Origin: an uncultured Oscillospiraceae bacterium
Lineage (GTDB): Bacteria > Bacillota > Clostridia > Oscillospirales > Ruminococcaceae
NCBI GenBank assembly: GCA_947522735.1
Contig: CANNTZ010000089.1
Location: 1 to 6,551 of the forward strand
Direction: 5' to 3'
Length of the DNA: 6,551 nucleotides
Within the stretch, counting starts at the first letter, position 1. Each line of letters opens with the position of its first letter. Both the position numbers and the translations under genes were made by a program. The notes under the pieces were generated by a model that worked only from the letters and a program-made list of their open reading frames with translations, did not search any database and was not told the origin of the DNA. This document shows positions 6,385 through 6,551 of the stretch, one piece after another.

Positions 6385-6413
6385 TTCCCAAGCGTATGCA
6401 GATGTGATAAAAT
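6385..6413 (+). promoter_or_regulatory. Predicted promoter of the downstream MFS transporter gene
   Basis: TTCCCA (6385-6390, 4 of 6 matches to TTGACA) is separated by 17 bp from TAAAAT (6408-6413, 5 of 6), with TGA immediately before as an extended -10. Transcription would start near 6420, about 36 nt before the ATG at 6456. It lies after the terminator, so the next gene appears to be an independent unit. The weak -35 suggests regulation or low basal activity. Confidence 0.5.
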
Positions 6414-6455
6414 ATAAAACTGACTTTGAGATTTATATTGGAGCGTAATGGTATC

Positions 6456-6551
6456 ATGAAAAACAAATACCGCGGCACGATACGTGCATGTTATCTCGGA
6501 AGCGTAACGCTGGCTATCGGTTCGACGCTCTCGCCGCTGCTTTTCGTCATC
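6456..6551 (+). CDS. Probable MFS transporter, N-terminal part (runs off the window)
   Basis: The first 32 codons of a membrane protein, open to the window end. The peptide begins MKNKYRGTIRACYLGSVTLA and continues IGSTLSPLLFVI. A short basic N-terminus, then a C-Y-L-G helix and a S-P-L-L-F segment, resembles the first helix of major facilitator transporters of Clostridia, in which R-x-x-Y/K-T-I-x-A-C-Y-x-G-Y is followed by N-N-L-x-P-L-x-F. GGAG at 6440-6443 is 12 nt upstream, a rather long spacing; a four-codon frame (6448-6459) lies between and ends in an ATGA overlap with this start. The call rests on only 32 residues. The gene has its own promoter and may be a linked sugar exporter or importer, or simply a neighbour. 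Confidence 0.6.
   Translation, partial: MKNKYRGTIRACYLGSVTLAIGSTLSPLLFVI

Noticed and set aside
1..6551. tRNA, rRNA, CRISPR array, insertion sequence or attachment site
   Set aside because: No repeat arrays, transposase-like frames, terminal inverted repeats or tRNA-like cloverleaf were seen on either strand by reading.

Overview
The window looks like a carbohydrate-utilisation locus from a low-to-moderate GC member of the Bacillota, probably a gut-type Clostridia. The reasons are the pairing of a YesM-type histidine kinase with a YesN-type (receiver plus AraC) response regulator, a divergent LplB-type sugar ABC permease, strong Shine-Dalgarno sites, TGn-extended -10 boxes, and frequent ATA and AGG codons in otherwise GC-rich genes. 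This assignment is an inference from gene content and style; no taxonomic marker gene is present.

Layout. At the left edge (1-260, minus strand) is the N-terminus of an LplB-family permease that runs off the window. An AT-rich divergent control region follows (261-556). It holds a minus-strand promoter for the permease, a plus-strand promoter for the kinase, a perfect 15-bp palindrome between the two, and four same-strand copies of a TGCTC-containing motif, two of which overlap the -35 boxes. On the plus strand come a sensor histidine kinase (557-2449), its response regulator (start overlapping the kinase stop by 4 nt, 2446-4020) and a 744-residue cytoplasmic protein that I read as an uncharacterised glycoside hydrolase of the GH-D/GH36-like type (4049-6283). 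These three probably form one operon ending at a clear intrinsic terminator (about 6287-6333). A new transcription unit then begins, with a promoter at about 6385-6413 and the first 32 codons of a probable MFS transporter (6456 to the window end).

How the genes may work together. The kinase has an extracellular sensor of double-Cache size between two membrane segments and would sense an external sugar or a binding-protein/sugar complex. The AraC-type regulator would then activate the divergent importer, and perhaps its own operon, through sites in the 261-556 region. The imported oligosaccharide would be cleaved in the cytoplasm by the hydrolase, which has no signal peptide. The MFS gene may be a linked transporter or an unrelated neighbour. 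The substrate cannot be named from sequence alone. The least described parts are the hydrolase, whose candidate catalytic aspartates can be proposed, and the architecture of the divergent control region.
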